From: Eubacterium sp.
GTDB lineage: Bacteria > Bacillota > Clostridia > Lachnospirales > Lachnospiraceae
Direction of reading: 5' to 3'
Assembly: GCA_017480495.1 (NCBI GenBank)
Contig: JAFVAQ010000010.1
Span: 1-34,647, forward strand
Length of the DNA stretch: 34,647 nucleotides
In this document: positions 15,494-24,039 of the stretch, in pieces
Numbering within the stretch: position 1 is the stretch's first letter
Layout of the letters: the number at the start of each line of letters is the position of its first letter
Translations under genes and position numbers: made by a program
Notes under the pieces: generated by a model
What the model saw: only the letters and a program-made list of their open reading frames with translations
What the model was told of the DNA's origin: nothing
Database searches by the model: none

Positions 15494-16408
15494 TTAGGAT
15501 AAAGCATTAACCCTAATATCTTCTATCATATCGATTGTTGCCTGTCTAGCGGCATCCTTATAATCCATACCTGCATACTTCTCATTCTTATAAGCAGCTA
15601 TGATTCCTCTAGAGGAATTAACAATAGCGCCAAGACCATCTTCGTTGAAGAAGCCCTTAAGGTCCTTACCGCTACCTCCTTGAGCTCCGTAACCAGGAAC
15701 AAGGATATAAGCCTTAGGCATTGCTTTACGAAGGAGTATTCCCATTTCTGGGTAAGTTGCTCCGACAACAGCGCCAACATTGCTATAATCTCCATCCATA
15801 CTATCTAGCCCCCACTCAGTTACCTTATCAGCAACTATCTCGTATAGAGGTCTGCCATCAATCTCTCTATCCTGGAACTCTCCTGATGATGGATTAGAAG
15901 TCTTAACAAGAACAAATATACCTCTATCCTCTTTATTACAAACCTCGATGAATGGCTTAACACCATCTGATCCAAGATATGGATTTACAGTAACGATATC
16001 TTCATCGAATGGATATATCTTCTCTCCACAAATTTCAACTGAACCAATATGACCTACAGCATAAGCAGTTGAAGTTGAACCAATATCTCCTCTCTTGATA
16101 TCTCCAATTACAACAAGCCCCTTAGTATGCGCATAGTCAACAGTCTTCTTATAAGCAATAATACCTGGAATACCAAATTGCTCATACATAGCAACCTGAG
16201 GCTTAACAGCAGGTATCAGGTCTGCTACAGCATCCATAAGTCCAACATTATAGTCATAGATAGCATCTGCTACCGCATCAAGAGTATGACCCTTTTCAGC
16301 ATAATACTTATTCAGAAGCTCCTCTGGTATAAAGGACATCTGAGGATCAAGTCCAACTACGATAGGTGCATTTTTCTTTTTAATTTCATTTACAAGCTTT
16401 TGAATCAT
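15494..16408 (-). CDS. pyrF: Orotidine 5'-phosphate decarboxylase, type 2
   Basis: Converts OMP to UMP, the last step of de novo UMP synthesis. About 304 aa, the longer type-2 (PyrF subfamily 2) form. Visible: VVGLDPQMSFIPEEL at the substrate-binding N-terminus, NVGLMDAVADLIPAVKPQVAMYEQFG, the catalytic loop GDIKRGDIGST (102-112, Lys105), and the C-terminal LVPGYGAQGG and IVNSSRGI phosphate site. ATG at 16408 chosen because AAAGGAG lies just upstream; the frame extends 17 codons further with no ribosome site and into a hairpin. The stop codon is intact, and the IS110 right edge lies 4 bp beyond it, separating pyrF from pyrK-pyrD. Confidence 0.96.
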   Translation of the reverse strand: MIQKLVNEIKKKNAPIVVGLDPQMSFIPEELLNKYYAEKGHTLDAVADAIYDYNVGLMDAVADLIPAVKPQVAMYEQFGIPGIIAYKKTVDYAHTKGLVVIGDIKRGDIGSTSTAYAVGHIGSVEICGEKIYPFDEDIVTVNPYLGSDGVKPFIEVCNKEDRGIFVLVKTSNPSSGEFQDREIDGRPLYEIVADKVTEWGLDSMDGDYSNVGAVVGATYPEMGILLRKAMPKAYILVPGYGAQGGSGKDLKGFFNEDGLGAIVNSSRGIIAAYKNEKYAGMDYKDAARQATIDMIEDIRVNALS

Positions 16409-16423
16409 GTTTATCTCCTTTAA

Positions 16424-16464
16424 AAAAGATGACAGCCAAATGTACCCTTCAGTTGTCATCTTTT
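16424..16464 (-). terminator. Terminator of the penicillin-binding protein gene, in the pyrF leader
   Basis: On the minus strand AAAAGATGACA pairs perfectly with TGTCATCTTTT over a 19-nt loop, followed by TTAAAGGAG, the pyrF ribosome site. It can end the rho/PBP transcript; because it directly precedes pyrF it could also act as an attenuator. The loop does not match the PyrR-binding consensus as I recall it. A possible -10 (TATAAA, 16462-16467) overlaps its 5' arm. Confidence 0.65.
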
Positions 16465-16506
16465 ATATTAAAATCTAATTAACTGAATATTATCCATCAT
16501 AGATAA

Positions 16507-19389
16507 TTATTGAGGTTGATCAACAGGAGCCTCCGTCGTCTCCGGTGGTGGCGGAGGAGCCTCCGTCGTCTCCGGCTCTGGTGGCGGTGCAGCCTCTGTT
16601 GTCTGCGGCTCTGGCTGTGGTTCCGGTGCCGGAGCAGATCCCGCAAAGGAAGCAGTAATCGTATGTTCACCCTGAATATCTGTAAATGTGAACTGAGATA
16701 CAGCACCAACACTATTTCCATCAACAACTACATCGCTAATTGTATATCCTGAAGAAGGAGTTATATAGAATGTAGCCTCTGAACCAGGTTCTACTACAAC
16801 TGATGAGGATATAGAGCCACCCTCACCTGCAGAGGAAGTTATCTTGATACCACCTTCTACCTCAGGGTGAAGTGTACACTTCGTTCTGAAGATAGATTCA
16901 TCATATTCAAAATCAGCTCCAACGATTTCGGCTTTACCCTGATCATCGTAAGATATTGTATATTCAACTGTATCAGGACATGCATTTGTAGCCATCATAT
17001 GAGACTCAGTGCAAATAGTAATTGTATTCATATGACCCTTACACATTTTCTTAGGAAGATTCTCCTCATCGCACCAGTCAGTACATGTAGGACAACCATC
17101 TATAGGCTTAAGTCCTGTAATCTTACATACTGTAGCCTTAGTAAGTCCTTCTGGCTGTTCCCAATCAGCAGAAGTATCCTGTTCCTCAAGTAGAGCAACC
17201 TTATCATTTATATCACGCCACATAACCTTATGGTTATTAGTGTTGATAGTAACATTTGAATCATATCCAAACCATATAGAGGATGTATAGTAAGGTGTCA
17301 TTCCGCAGAACCAAAGGTCGTAGGAATTAGAGGTTGTACCTGTCTTACCCGCACATTTAACTCCAGAAGTCATATTAGCTCTAGTACCCGTACCAGAGGT
17401 AACAACTCCCTTCATACCATCTATCAGCTGCCAAGCTGTGGTCTCCTTACACATTCTATGTGATCTCTCATTAGGATCTCTGTTATCAATAACAAGATTT
17501 CCGTCATGATCATATACTCTATCATAATATACAGGCTTAACATACATACCCATGTTAGCAATACCTGCATAAGCTGCAGTAATCTCAAGGTTTGTTACAC
17601 CATAGGTTAGACCACCAAGAGCTGTAGCCTGCTGAATATCTGAATATACATCCCCCTCAGGACCAATCTCTTTATCTATAATCGTTGTGAAGCCCTCATC
17701 TATAAGATATTCATATGCTGTAGCTGGAGTAACTGCAGTAATTGTCTGTACAGCAATAATATTCATAGATTGCTCAATGGCAGTTCTAAGTGAATTAGGA
17801 CCTCTATATCCACCATACCAGTTTCTAACTGGAACACCATTCGCAAATTCGTATGGCTTATCATCAAAACAGGAGCAAAGTCCACCCTCTGTATCAATAT
17901 AAGGTAGAAATGCTGCAAGTACCTTAAAGGTAGAACCTGGTTGTCTCATAGCATTTGTAGCTCTATCGAAACCAAGGTTTTCTTTCTTCTCTCCACGTCC
18001 ACCACCGATTGCCTTGATATAACCTGTCTTCTGATCAAGAATAACAAAGGAAGCCTGTGGCTGTGGTGCTGTCTTAAACTCTTCACTAAGGAAGGTCGCA
18101 CCTGTTGCATCCAGCATAGCCTCTTTATAAGTATCCGCCGCTGAACGTGCATCATCCTCTGAAGGATAGATATTATTATATTTTGAATTCTCTGTTAGCT
18201 TTCTATAGTAAGTAAGAAGTGTATTGGTATCATAGTTATATGTAGTGATACCATCTTTATCTAAAAGTGTTAGCTTATAGTTAAGAGCAACCGATGAACC
18301 TGCTGGATAATAAGATTCATCATTTATAACCTCATCTACTATATCCTGAATAGCATAGTCCTGAACAGAATATACGCTATAACCACCGGTATATATCTCG
18401 TCATAGGCTTCCTCTTCTGTCATGTCATACATTTCCATGAAGTCGGAGCATAGTCTACGCATAAGGTCATCTGTATAATATGAGTTATATTCAAAGTTTT
18501 CGTCGTTAGTCTTCTTAACCTGTTGAATTCTGTCATATACATTATCAGCCATTGCTGCATCATATTCACTCTGAGAAATATAATCCAGCTCAAGCATCTT
18601 ATCCAGAACGTCTTCTCGTCGATAACTATTATTCTCAGGGAATACAACCGGATCATACTTGTAAGGATTCTTAGTGATACCAGCTATAACAGCCATTTCC
18701 GAAAGTGTCAGATCACCAATTGACTTATCAAAGTATCTGTTTGCCGCAGCCTCTATACCGTTACAACCTTGTCCAAGATAAATAGTATTAAGATACGCCT
18801 CAACAATCTGTTCCTTTGAGTATATTTTTTCAAGATCAATGGCCAGATACTGTTCCTGAACCTTACGTTCAATCTTCTGAATCTTGGTCGTCTCATTCAT
18901 ACCAACATCGAAGACCTGGTTCTTAATAAGCTGCTGTGTGATGGTCGAAGCACCCTCATTAAAGTTTCTGGCCATAACATCCTTAACCAGAGCTCTGAAG
19001 ATACCCTTCATATCGATACCGTTATGTGACCAGAATCTCTCATCCTCGATAGCTACAAATGCATTTACTACCTGAGATGGAATATCATCATAATATACAT
19101 ATATTCTGTTAGAATTAACAGTCGAGAGTGTGTTACGCTCGTTGTTATTCTGATCATAAATAATTGTTTTAAATCCCTTAGGCTTAATGCTTATGTTTGA
19201 AATATCAGGAGAATCATCCAGGATACCCTTCATCATTCCAAAACCAGCACCTGCCATAACAAGAACAAGCATTACAAATACAACCAGAAGAAACTTGAGG
19301 ACTTCAACGAAGAATCTACGTTCAAATCTTCTAGTTCTGGATAATAATCTATCCTGCTTTTTCTTAACACTTTGTTTACTGAAATTCAC
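16507..19389 (-). CDS. Class A penicillin-binding protein (PBP1A type)
   Basis: Bifunctional peptidoglycan glycosyltransferase/DD-transpeptidase, anchored in the membrane. 960 aa: basic cytoplasmic N-terminus, transmembrane helix (31-53), GT51 domain with catalytic Glu115 in AIEDERFWSHNGID and GASTITQQLIKN, then a transpeptidase domain with RQPGSTFKVLA (SxxK serine), EQSMNIIAV (SxN) and KTGTT. A C-terminal extension holds a small beta domain (about residues 850-910; VEPGSEATFYITPSSGY...VDGNSVG...HTITASFAG) and a Pro/Glu/Thr-rich tail with repeated TTEA units. GTG start preceded by GGAGG with 6-nt spacing. Downstream of rho with a 56-nt gap that contains an extended -10 promoter. Confidence 0.95.
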   Translation of the reverse strand: MNFSKQSVKKKQDRLLSRTRRFERRFFVEVLKFLLVVFVMLVLVMAGAGFGMMKGILDDSPDISNISIKPKGFKTIIYDQNNNERNTLSTVNSNRIYVYYDDIPSQVVNAFVAIEDERFWSHNGIDMKGIFRALVKDVMARNFNEGASTITQQLIKNQVFDVGMNETTKIQKIERKVQEQYLAIDLEKIYSKEQIVEAYLNTIYLGQGCNGIEAAANRYFDKSIGDLTLSEMAVIAGITKNPYKYDPVVFPENNSYRREDVLDKMLELDYISQSEYDAAMADNVYDRIQQVKKTNDENFEYNSYYTDDLMRRLCSDFMEMYDMTEEEAYDEIYTGGYSVYSVQDYAIQDIVDEVINDESYYPAGSSVALNYKLTLLDKDGITTYNYDTNTLLTYYRKLTENSKYNNIYPSEDDARSAADTYKEAMLDATGATFLSEEFKTAPQPQASFVILDQKTGYIKAIGGGRGEKKENLGFDRATNAMRQPGSTFKVLAAFLPYIDTEGGLCSCFDDKPYEFANGVPVRNWYGGYRGPNSLRTAIEQSMNIIAVQTITAVTPATAYEYLIDEGFTTIIDKEIGPEGDVYSDIQQATALGGLTYGVTNLEITAAYAGIANMGMYVKPVYYDRVYDHDGNLVIDNRDPNERSHRMCKETTAWQLIDGMKGVVTSGTGTRANMTSGVKCAGKTGTTSNSYDLWFCGMTPYYTSSIWFGYDSNVTINTNNHKVMWRDINDKVALLEEQDTSADWEQPEGLTKATVCKITGLKPIDGCPTCTDWCDEENLPKKMCKGHMNTITICTESHMMATNACPDTVEYTISYDDQGKAEIVGADFEYDESIFRTKCTLHPEVEGGIKITSSAGEGGSISSSVVVEPGSEATFYITPSSGYTISDVVVDGNSVGAVSQFTFTDIQGEHTITASFAGSAPAPEPQPEPQTTEAAPPPEPETTEAPPPPPETTEAPVDQPQ
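16527..16620. repeat. GC-rich direct repeats coding for the Pro-rich PBP tail
   Basis: The 20-mer GGAGCCTCCGTCGTCTCCGG is present at about 16527-16546 and 16556-16575, with a degenerate third unit around 16588-16610. Far more GC-rich than the surrounding DNA. It codes for the PPPETTEAP-type tail, so unit number may vary between strains by slippage. Confidence 0.8.
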
Positions 19390-19431
19390 TTCTAGCCTCC
19401 AGGTGTTATTAATAAATCAAAACTAAACTTT

Positions 19432-19437
19432 ATTATA
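19432..19437 (-). promoter_or_regulatory. Extended -10 promoter of the penicillin-binding protein gene
   Basis: Minus strand TGTTATAAT contains TG-N-TATAAT, a perfect extended -10; no good -35 lies 17 bp upstream. It falls in an inverted repeat GTGTTAT/ATAACAC (19403-19409 and 19435-19441) that could be an operator. It would let the PBP be made independently of rho. Confidence 0.5.
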
Positions 19438-19445
19438 ACACTTTA

Positions 19446-20966
19446 TTACCTTTTCTGAAACAATTTCTTGGCAACACCAATAAATTGCTTATTATCCTTA
19501 GTTTGAGCAAATAATTTAAGAAGGTCCTCTGTCACATCCTCATTTTTCATACTATGGAATCTTCTATGAATTATATCCAGTACTTCTTTCTCCTCCGGTT
19601 CCAGAAGAAGGTCATCCTTTCTAGTTCCTGACTTGGATATATCAATTGCAGGGAACACTCTTTTCTCCTGCAGATTTCTATCAAGAACAAGCTCCATGTT
19701 ACCTGTACCCTTGAATTCCTCGAATACCACGTCATCCATTCTACTTCCAGTTTCAATAAGAGCTGTAGCAAGAATAGTAAGTGAACCACCCTCTCGCATA
19801 TTTCTAGCAGCACCAAAGAACTTCTTAGGCATATGTAGCGCCGCCGGGTCAAGACCACCAGAAAGTGTTCTACCACTTGGGGGAACTGTAAGGTTGTATG
19901 CCCTTGATAGTCTAGTAATAGAATCAATCAAAATGACAACATCATTTCCACTTTCAACAAGTCTCTTGGCTCTTTCTATGACCATTTCTGATACTCTCTT
20001 ATGATGTTCAGGAAGTTCGTCAAAGGTGGAATAAATAACCTCTGCATTAGGACCTTCGATAGATTCCTTAATATCTGTAACCTCTTCAGGTCTCTCATCA
20101 ATAAGCAGTACAAGAAGATTCATCTCAGGATTAGCAACACTTATTCTCTTAGCTATCTGCTTCAGAAGTGTTGTCTTTCCTGCCTTTGGAGGAGATACTA
20201 TCATACCTCTCTGTCCCTTACCTATTGGACTAAAGAGATCAACTATTCTAAGCGAAACTGGAGCTCCAGGATAATCCAGGTGAATTCTATCATCTGGGAA
20301 TATAGGAGTCATATCTTCGAATTTCTTCCTCTTCAGAATTTCAGATGGAGTATAACCATTTACCGATTCGATATATAGAAGCGCACTAAACTTCTCATTC
20401 GGACCATTCTTCTTTCTGATAGGTCCTCTTACTATATCACCGGTACGAAGTCTAAACTTTCTTATCTGAGAAGGTGAAACGTAAATGTCTCTTTCCCCTG
20501 GCATATAATTATCACTTCTGATAAATCCGTATCCATCTGTTAAAACCTCAAGGATTCCTTCAGCGACTTCCTTGACATTTTCATTCTCATTCTCAGATTC
20601 ATTTTCAGAACCAGCTTCATTTACAACTTCAGAATCTGTTTCTGTTTCAAGCTCCTCCTCAGGAGCTTCTTCATAAGCTTTAGAATCACCTTCTGCAAAG
20701 GACTTCTCTTCTATATATTCAGACTTACTGAATCTTTCTACCTCTTCTTCCTCAGTTACAGCAGTCTTCTTCTTAGTCTTTACATTTTTGTTTTTGCCTT
20801 TCTTATCAGCCACATTTTCATTTGCGGCCTTCTTAGCCTCGTTCATCTTATCGATATTTGTAAGGAGTTCTACCAACTCATCCTTTTTTACGCCCTTAAG
20901 ATTACGAAGTCCTCTAGACTCGGCTATTTCTCTAAGTTCCGAAACTTTTAACTTACTATAATTCAT
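19446..20966 (-). CDS. rho: Transcription termination factor Rho with acidic insert
   Basis: Hexameric RNA-dependent ATPase/translocase that ends transcription. 506 aa against about 420 in E. coli. Rho_N helical domain (4-37); a charged, low-complexity insert (about 40-135) with a basic start ([13 protein letters not shown]) and a Glu/Asn-rich end ([10 protein letters not shown]); cold-shock-like RNA-binding domain (about 138-225, DGYGFIR and DIYVS); Walker [10 protein letters not shown] (258-266), Walker B LLVLLIDE (284-291); and the C-terminal [29 protein letters not shown] preceded by AAAGGAG. Divergent from the DUF4364 gene. Confidence 0.97.
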   Translation of the reverse strand: MNYSKLKVSELREIAESRGLRNLKGVKKDELVELLTNIDKMNEAKKAANENVADKKGKNKNVKTKKKTAVTEEEEVERFSKSEYIEEKSFAEGDSKAYEEAPEEELETETDSEVVNEAGSENESENENENVKEVAEGILEVLTDGYGFIRSDNYMPGERDIYVSPSQIRKFRLRTGDIVRGPIRKKNGPNEKFSALLYIESVNGYTPSEILKRKKFEDMTPIFPDDRIHLDYPGAPVSLRIVDLFSPIGKGQRGMIVSPPKAGKTTLLKQIAKRISVANPEMNLLVLLIDERPEEVTDIKESIEGPNAEVIYSTFDELPEHHKRVSEMVIERAKRLVESGNDVVILIDSITRLSRAYNLTVPPSGRTLSGGLDPAALHMPKKFFGAARNMREGGSLTILATALIETGSRMDDVVFEEFKGTGNMELVLDRNLQEKRVFPAIDISKSGTRKDDLLLEPEEKEVLDIIHRRFHSMKNEDVTEDLLKLFAQTKDNKQFIGVAKKLFQKR

Positions 20967-20994
20967 CTAGTCTCCTTTCACTATTTTGGAAAAT

Positions 20995-21028
20995 ACTCTT
21001 GAAAATCATATACAAGTGGCGTATTCTA
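20995..21028 (+). promoter_or_regulatory. Possible promoter of the DUF4364 gene
   Basis: Plus strand TTGAAA, 17-bp spacer, TATTCT: five and four matches to consensus. The predicted start falls inside or just after the hairpin at 21016-21043. Weak evidence. Confidence 0.35.
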
Positions 21029-21043
21029 ATAAGCACACGCCAC
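21016..21043. repeat. Perfect hairpin in the rho/DUF4364 divergent region
   Basis: GTGGCGT (21016-21022) and ACGCCAC (21037-21043) are perfectly complementary around a 14-nt loop. It is about 50 bp from the rho start and 24 bp from the DUF4364 start. No U run follows on either strand, so it is more likely an operator or leader structure than a terminator. Confidence 0.5.
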
Positions 21044-21066
21044 AAAATTTACTAATGGAGTTTTAT

Positions 21067-21591
21067 ATGGAAAATCAAAACCTGATGCTATACAAGCTTA
21101 TAATACTGTATATGCTCGACAGAATAGATGAGTACACTCTGACAAATGCTCAGATTACCAGTTTTATCCTTGATAAAGGATATACAACCTTATTCAATAT
21201 ACACGAATCGCTGAGCGAGCTCATAGATAAAAACTTCATATCTGTAACTACCATCCGCAAGACTCAACATTATAAAATAACGAATCTCGGAGAGGAAGCT
21301 CTACTCTATTTCGAAAATAGAATTTCTAATAACATTAAACAAGAAATTAGGGATTATTTCAAGAAAGAAAAAATAAATCTCAAAAATGAATCTGAAATAT
21401 TCGCCGACTATACCTCTAAAAATAACGAATATGTAGTAAAATGTGCTATTCGCGAGCGTCGTGAAACTCTTCTGGATATCTCTATCACGGTACCAACAGA
21501 AGGTATTGCTCGCTCCATCTGTGATAACTGGCGTACAAAGAGTACTGATGTATATCAGTATCTTGTAAATGAATTATGGTCTAAAAACTAA
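21067..21591 (+). CDS. DUF4364 family protein (probable winged-helix regulator)
   Basis: About 174 aa of the clostridial DUF4364 family. The N-terminal half reads as a winged-helix fold (LYKLIILYMLDRIDEYTLTNAQITSFILDKGYTTLFNIHESLSELIDKNFI, then a short wing TTIRKTQHYKITNLGEEAL); the C-terminal half is mixed alpha/beta. Function unproven; a DNA-binding role is inferred from the fold. Start at the ATG 21067, preceded by GGAG at 6-nt spacing; an in-frame ATG at 21055 and a TTG at 20986 are less likely. Stop lies one base from the convergent engB stop. Confidence 0.85.
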   Translation: MENQNLMLYKLIILYMLDRIDEYTLTNAQITSFILDKGYTTLFNIHESLSELIDKNFISVTTIRKTQHYKITNLGEEALLYFENRISNNIKQEIRDYFKKEKINLKNESEIFADYTSKNNEYVVKCAIRERRETLLDISITVPTEGIARSICDNWRTKSTDVYQYLVNELWSKN

Positions 21592-21592
21592 T

Positions 21593-22177
21593 TTAGGCTA
21601 AGTATTCATCTAATATCATAAGAAGTTCATCACGTCCCTGCTTCGAGGTACTGGAGTAAGGGACTATTTTTATGTCCTTCTCCGCCTTCAGAGTTTCTCT
21701 TATAAGCTTTATGCATTTATCTTTCTGGCTACGCTTAATCTTATCAAGTTTAGTTGCAACAATAATAGGACTAAGCCCGCTTCTAACGATCCAGTCATAC
21801 ATCATGACATCATCCTTAGTTGGAGCATGTCTAATATCAACCAGCAAAACAACAGCTTTGAGGACACTGCGCGTACTCAGATATTTCTCTATCATTTTGC
21901 CCCACTTAGCTCTAGACTCAAGTGAAGCCTTTGCATATCCATAACCTGGTAAATCAACGAGATAGAACATCTCATTTACAGCATAGAAATTAATCGTTAC
22001 AGTCTTGCCGGGACTAGAAGACGTCCTGGCAAGATTTTTACGATTAAGTAATGAATTGATCAGAGAAGATTTACCTACATTTGACCTTCCGGCAAATGCT
22101 ATTTCCGGTATATCTTCCATAGGAAGCTTAGAAGTTGGTCCGCAGACAACCTTAAGCTCAGATGATTTAATCTTCAT
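21593..22177 (-). CDS. engB: Ribosome biogenesis GTP-binding protein YsxC/EngB
   Basis: Essential GTPase for 50S subunit assembly. 194 aa, usual length. G1 GRSNVGKSS, G3 DLPGYGYA, G4 TKLDK and G5 SSTSKQG are all visible, with the family N-terminus PEIAFAGRSNVGK. Last gene of the tig-clpP-clpX-engB cluster; only 1 nt separates the clpX stop from its ATG. clpX/engB adjacency is common in Firmicutes. Confidence 0.97.
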   Translation of the reverse strand: MKIKSSELKVVCGPTSKLPMEDIPEIAFAGRSNVGKSSLINSLLNRKNLARTSSSPGKTVTINFYAVNEMFYLVDLPGYGYAKASLESRAKWGKMIEKYLSTRSVLKAVVLLVDIRHAPTKDDVMMYDWIVRSGLSPIIVATKLDKIKRSQKDKCIKLIRETLKAEKDIKIVPYSSTSKQGRDELLMILDEYLA

Positions 22178-22178
22178 A

Positions 22179-23402
22179 CTACTCTACTTTCGGGTCTTTT
22201 CCCTCTGAAATAGTTTCTTTAGTAATTACAACCTTCTTAATATCATCATTTGAAGGTATTTCATACATTACATCTGTCATTGAATGTTCAAGAATAGCTC
22301 TTAGTCCTCTGGCGCCGGTAGCTCTTTCCATAGCTTCCTTGGCAACTTCTTTGAGGGCATCTTCCTCGAACTCTAGTTCAACACCATCAAACTCAAAGAG
22401 CTTCTGATACTGTTTTACTATAGATGACTTAGGTTCAGTAAGTATACTAACGAGCGCCTGTTCATCGAGCTGATCCAGTGTTACAACAACAGGAACACGA
22501 CCAACAAACTCAGGTATGATACCAAATTTAACAAGATCCTGAGGCTGAACCTTTCCTAGGAGTTCTGTATCAACTATAGTCTTGTCTAGCTGAATATCAG
22601 CATTAAAGCCTATAGACTTCTTACCCACTCTATTCTCTATAACCTTATCCAGACCATCAAAGGCGCCACCACAGATAAAGAGAATATTTGAAGTATCTAT
22701 CTCAATAAACTCCTGCTGTGGATGCTTACGTCCGCCCTGTGGAGGAACAGATGCAACAGTTCCCTCAACTATCTTGAGAAGAGCCTGCTGTACACCCTCA
22801 CCAGATACATCTCTAGTGATAGATACATTTTCAGACTTCTTAGATATCTTATCTATCTCATCGATATATATGATACCTCTCTCTGCTCTATCTACATCAT
22901 AGTCAGCAGCCTGTATAAGCTTAAGTAAGATATTCTCAACATCTTCACCTACATAACCAGCCTCTGTAAGAGTTGTAGCATCTGCAATTGCAAATGGAAC
23001 ATTTAACATCTTAGCAAGAGTCTGTGCCATATAGGTCTTTCCAGAACCTGTAGGTCCAATCATGAGAATATTACTCTTTTGTAATTCAACATCGAAGTTC
23101 TTACCAGCAAGAACTCTCTTATAATGGTTATATACAGCTACGGCAAGAGCCTTCTTTGCTGCTTCCTGACCTATTACATAATCATCAAGAAATGCCTTGA
23201 TATCCTTAGGCTTTGGAAGATTCAGCTCTCCGTCCGCTTCCTGCATATTCTTAAGTTCATCTTCTATTATGTCAGAACAGATACCAACACATTCATCGCA
23301 TATATAAGCGCCAGGACCAGCTATAAGCTTTCTTACCTGATCCTGAGTCTTATTACAGAATGAACATCTAAGTATCTTATTATCGTCATTACGACTAGCC
23401 AT
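22179..23402 (-). CDS. clpX: ATP-dependent Clp protease ATP-binding subunit ClpX
   Basis: AAA+ unfoldase that feeds substrates to ClpP. 407 aa. Zinc-binding domain with Cys13, Cys16, Cys35 and Cys38 (CSFCNK...CDECVGIC), Walker A GPTGSGKT, Walker [11 protein letters not shown], the pore loop GYVGEDVE and the IGF loop (KKSIGFNAD) that docks on ClpP, then sensor 2 [10 protein letters not shown]. 13 nt after clpP, so probably co-transcribed and made in step with it. Confidence 0.98.
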   Translation of the reverse strand: MASRNDDNKILRCSFCNKTQDQVRKLIAGPGAYICDECVGICSDIIEDELKNMQEADGELNLPKPKDIKAFLDDYVIGQEAAKKALAVAVYNHYKRVLAGKNFDVELQKSNILMIGPTGSGKTYMAQTLAKMLNVPFAIADATTLTEAGYVGEDVENILLKLIQAADYDVDRAERGIIYIDEIDKISKKSENVSITRDVSGEGVQQALLKIVEGTVASVPPQGGRKHPQQEFIEIDTSNILFICGGAFDGLDKVIENRVGKKSIGFNADIQLDKTIVDTELLGKVQPQDLVKFGIIPEFVGRVPVVVTLDQLDEQALVSILTEPKSSIVKQYQKLFEFDGVELEFEEDALKEVAKEAMERATGARGLRAILEHSMTDVMYEIPSNDDIKKVVITKETISEGKDPKVE

Positions 23403-23415
23403 AGTTCACTCCCGA

Positions 23416-24000
23416 TTAATTACGATTCTCAACAACGTTGTCTATAAGGCCATATTCCATAGCTTCCTTAGCTGTCATCCAGTTATTACGCTCGCAATCT
23501 GCAAGAACAGTCTCATAGTCTTTTCCAGCGTTCTCTGCCATGATAGATATCAGGTTCTTCTTGATACGAAGCATATGTTCAACCTCTATCTCCATATCTG
23601 TTGCCTGCCCCTGAGTACCACCAAGTGGCTGATGAATCATTATTTCTGCATTTGGAAGTGCAAATCTCTTACCCTTTGCACCACCTGAGAGAAGAAATGC
23701 TCCCATAGATGCAGCCATACCAACACAGATAGTTGAAACGTCACACTTTATATACTGCATAGTATCATATATAGCCATACCAGCTGTAACTGAACCACCT
23801 GGGCTATTTATATATAGATTAATATCCTTATTAGAGTCTTCTGACTCAAGGAAAAGAAGCTGCGCTACAACAAGGCTTGCTGTAACATCATTTACTTCAT
23901 CTCCAAGGAAAATGATTCTTTCCTTAAGAAGTCTAGAGTATATATCATATGCTCTTTCACCTCTATTAGTAGTCTCAATGACTGTAGGTACTAATGCCAT
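23416..24000 (-). CDS. clpP: ATP-dependent Clp protease proteolytic subunit ClpP
   Basis: Serine peptidase forming the tetradecameric chamber that degrades proteins with ClpX. 194 aa. Catalytic triad Ser98 (GMAASMG), His123 (MIHQPLGG) and Asp168; oxyanion/Gly-rich NSPGGSV at 65-71. The N-terminus begins [25 protein letters not shown], typical of ClpP with a short propeptide. Strong AGGAGG before the ATG. Between tig and clpX. Confidence 0.98.
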   Translation of the reverse strand: MALVPTVIETTNRGERAYDIYSRLLKERIIFLGDEVNDVTASLVVAQLLFLESEDSNKDINLYINSPGGSVTAGMAIYDTMQYIKCDVSTICVGMAASMGAFLLSGGAKGKRFALPNAEIMIHQPLGGTQGQATDMEIEVEHMLRIKKNLISIMAENAGKDYETVLADCERNNWMTAKEAMEYGLIDNVVENRN

Positions 24001-24039
24001 AATATAACCTCCTATACTTAATAGCTTACATTAAATAGT

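Noticed and set aside
15468-15498. Outward promoter from the IS110 right end reading into pyrF antisense
   Set aside because: TTGACA is perfect, but at 16-18 bp the host flank offers at best TATTAG (4 of 6); it makes better sense as the -35 half of the circle-junction promoter.
16424-16464. PyrR-type attenuator in the pyrF leader
   Set aside because: The loop lacks the PyrR-binding consensus as I know it, and no competing antiterminator is obvious; PBP terminator is the simpler reading.
16510-16752. Plus-strand open frame rich in Arg, Leu and Trp
   Set aside because: It is the reverse strand of the Pro-rich PBP tail repeats, with no ribosome site; composition is dictated by the repeats.
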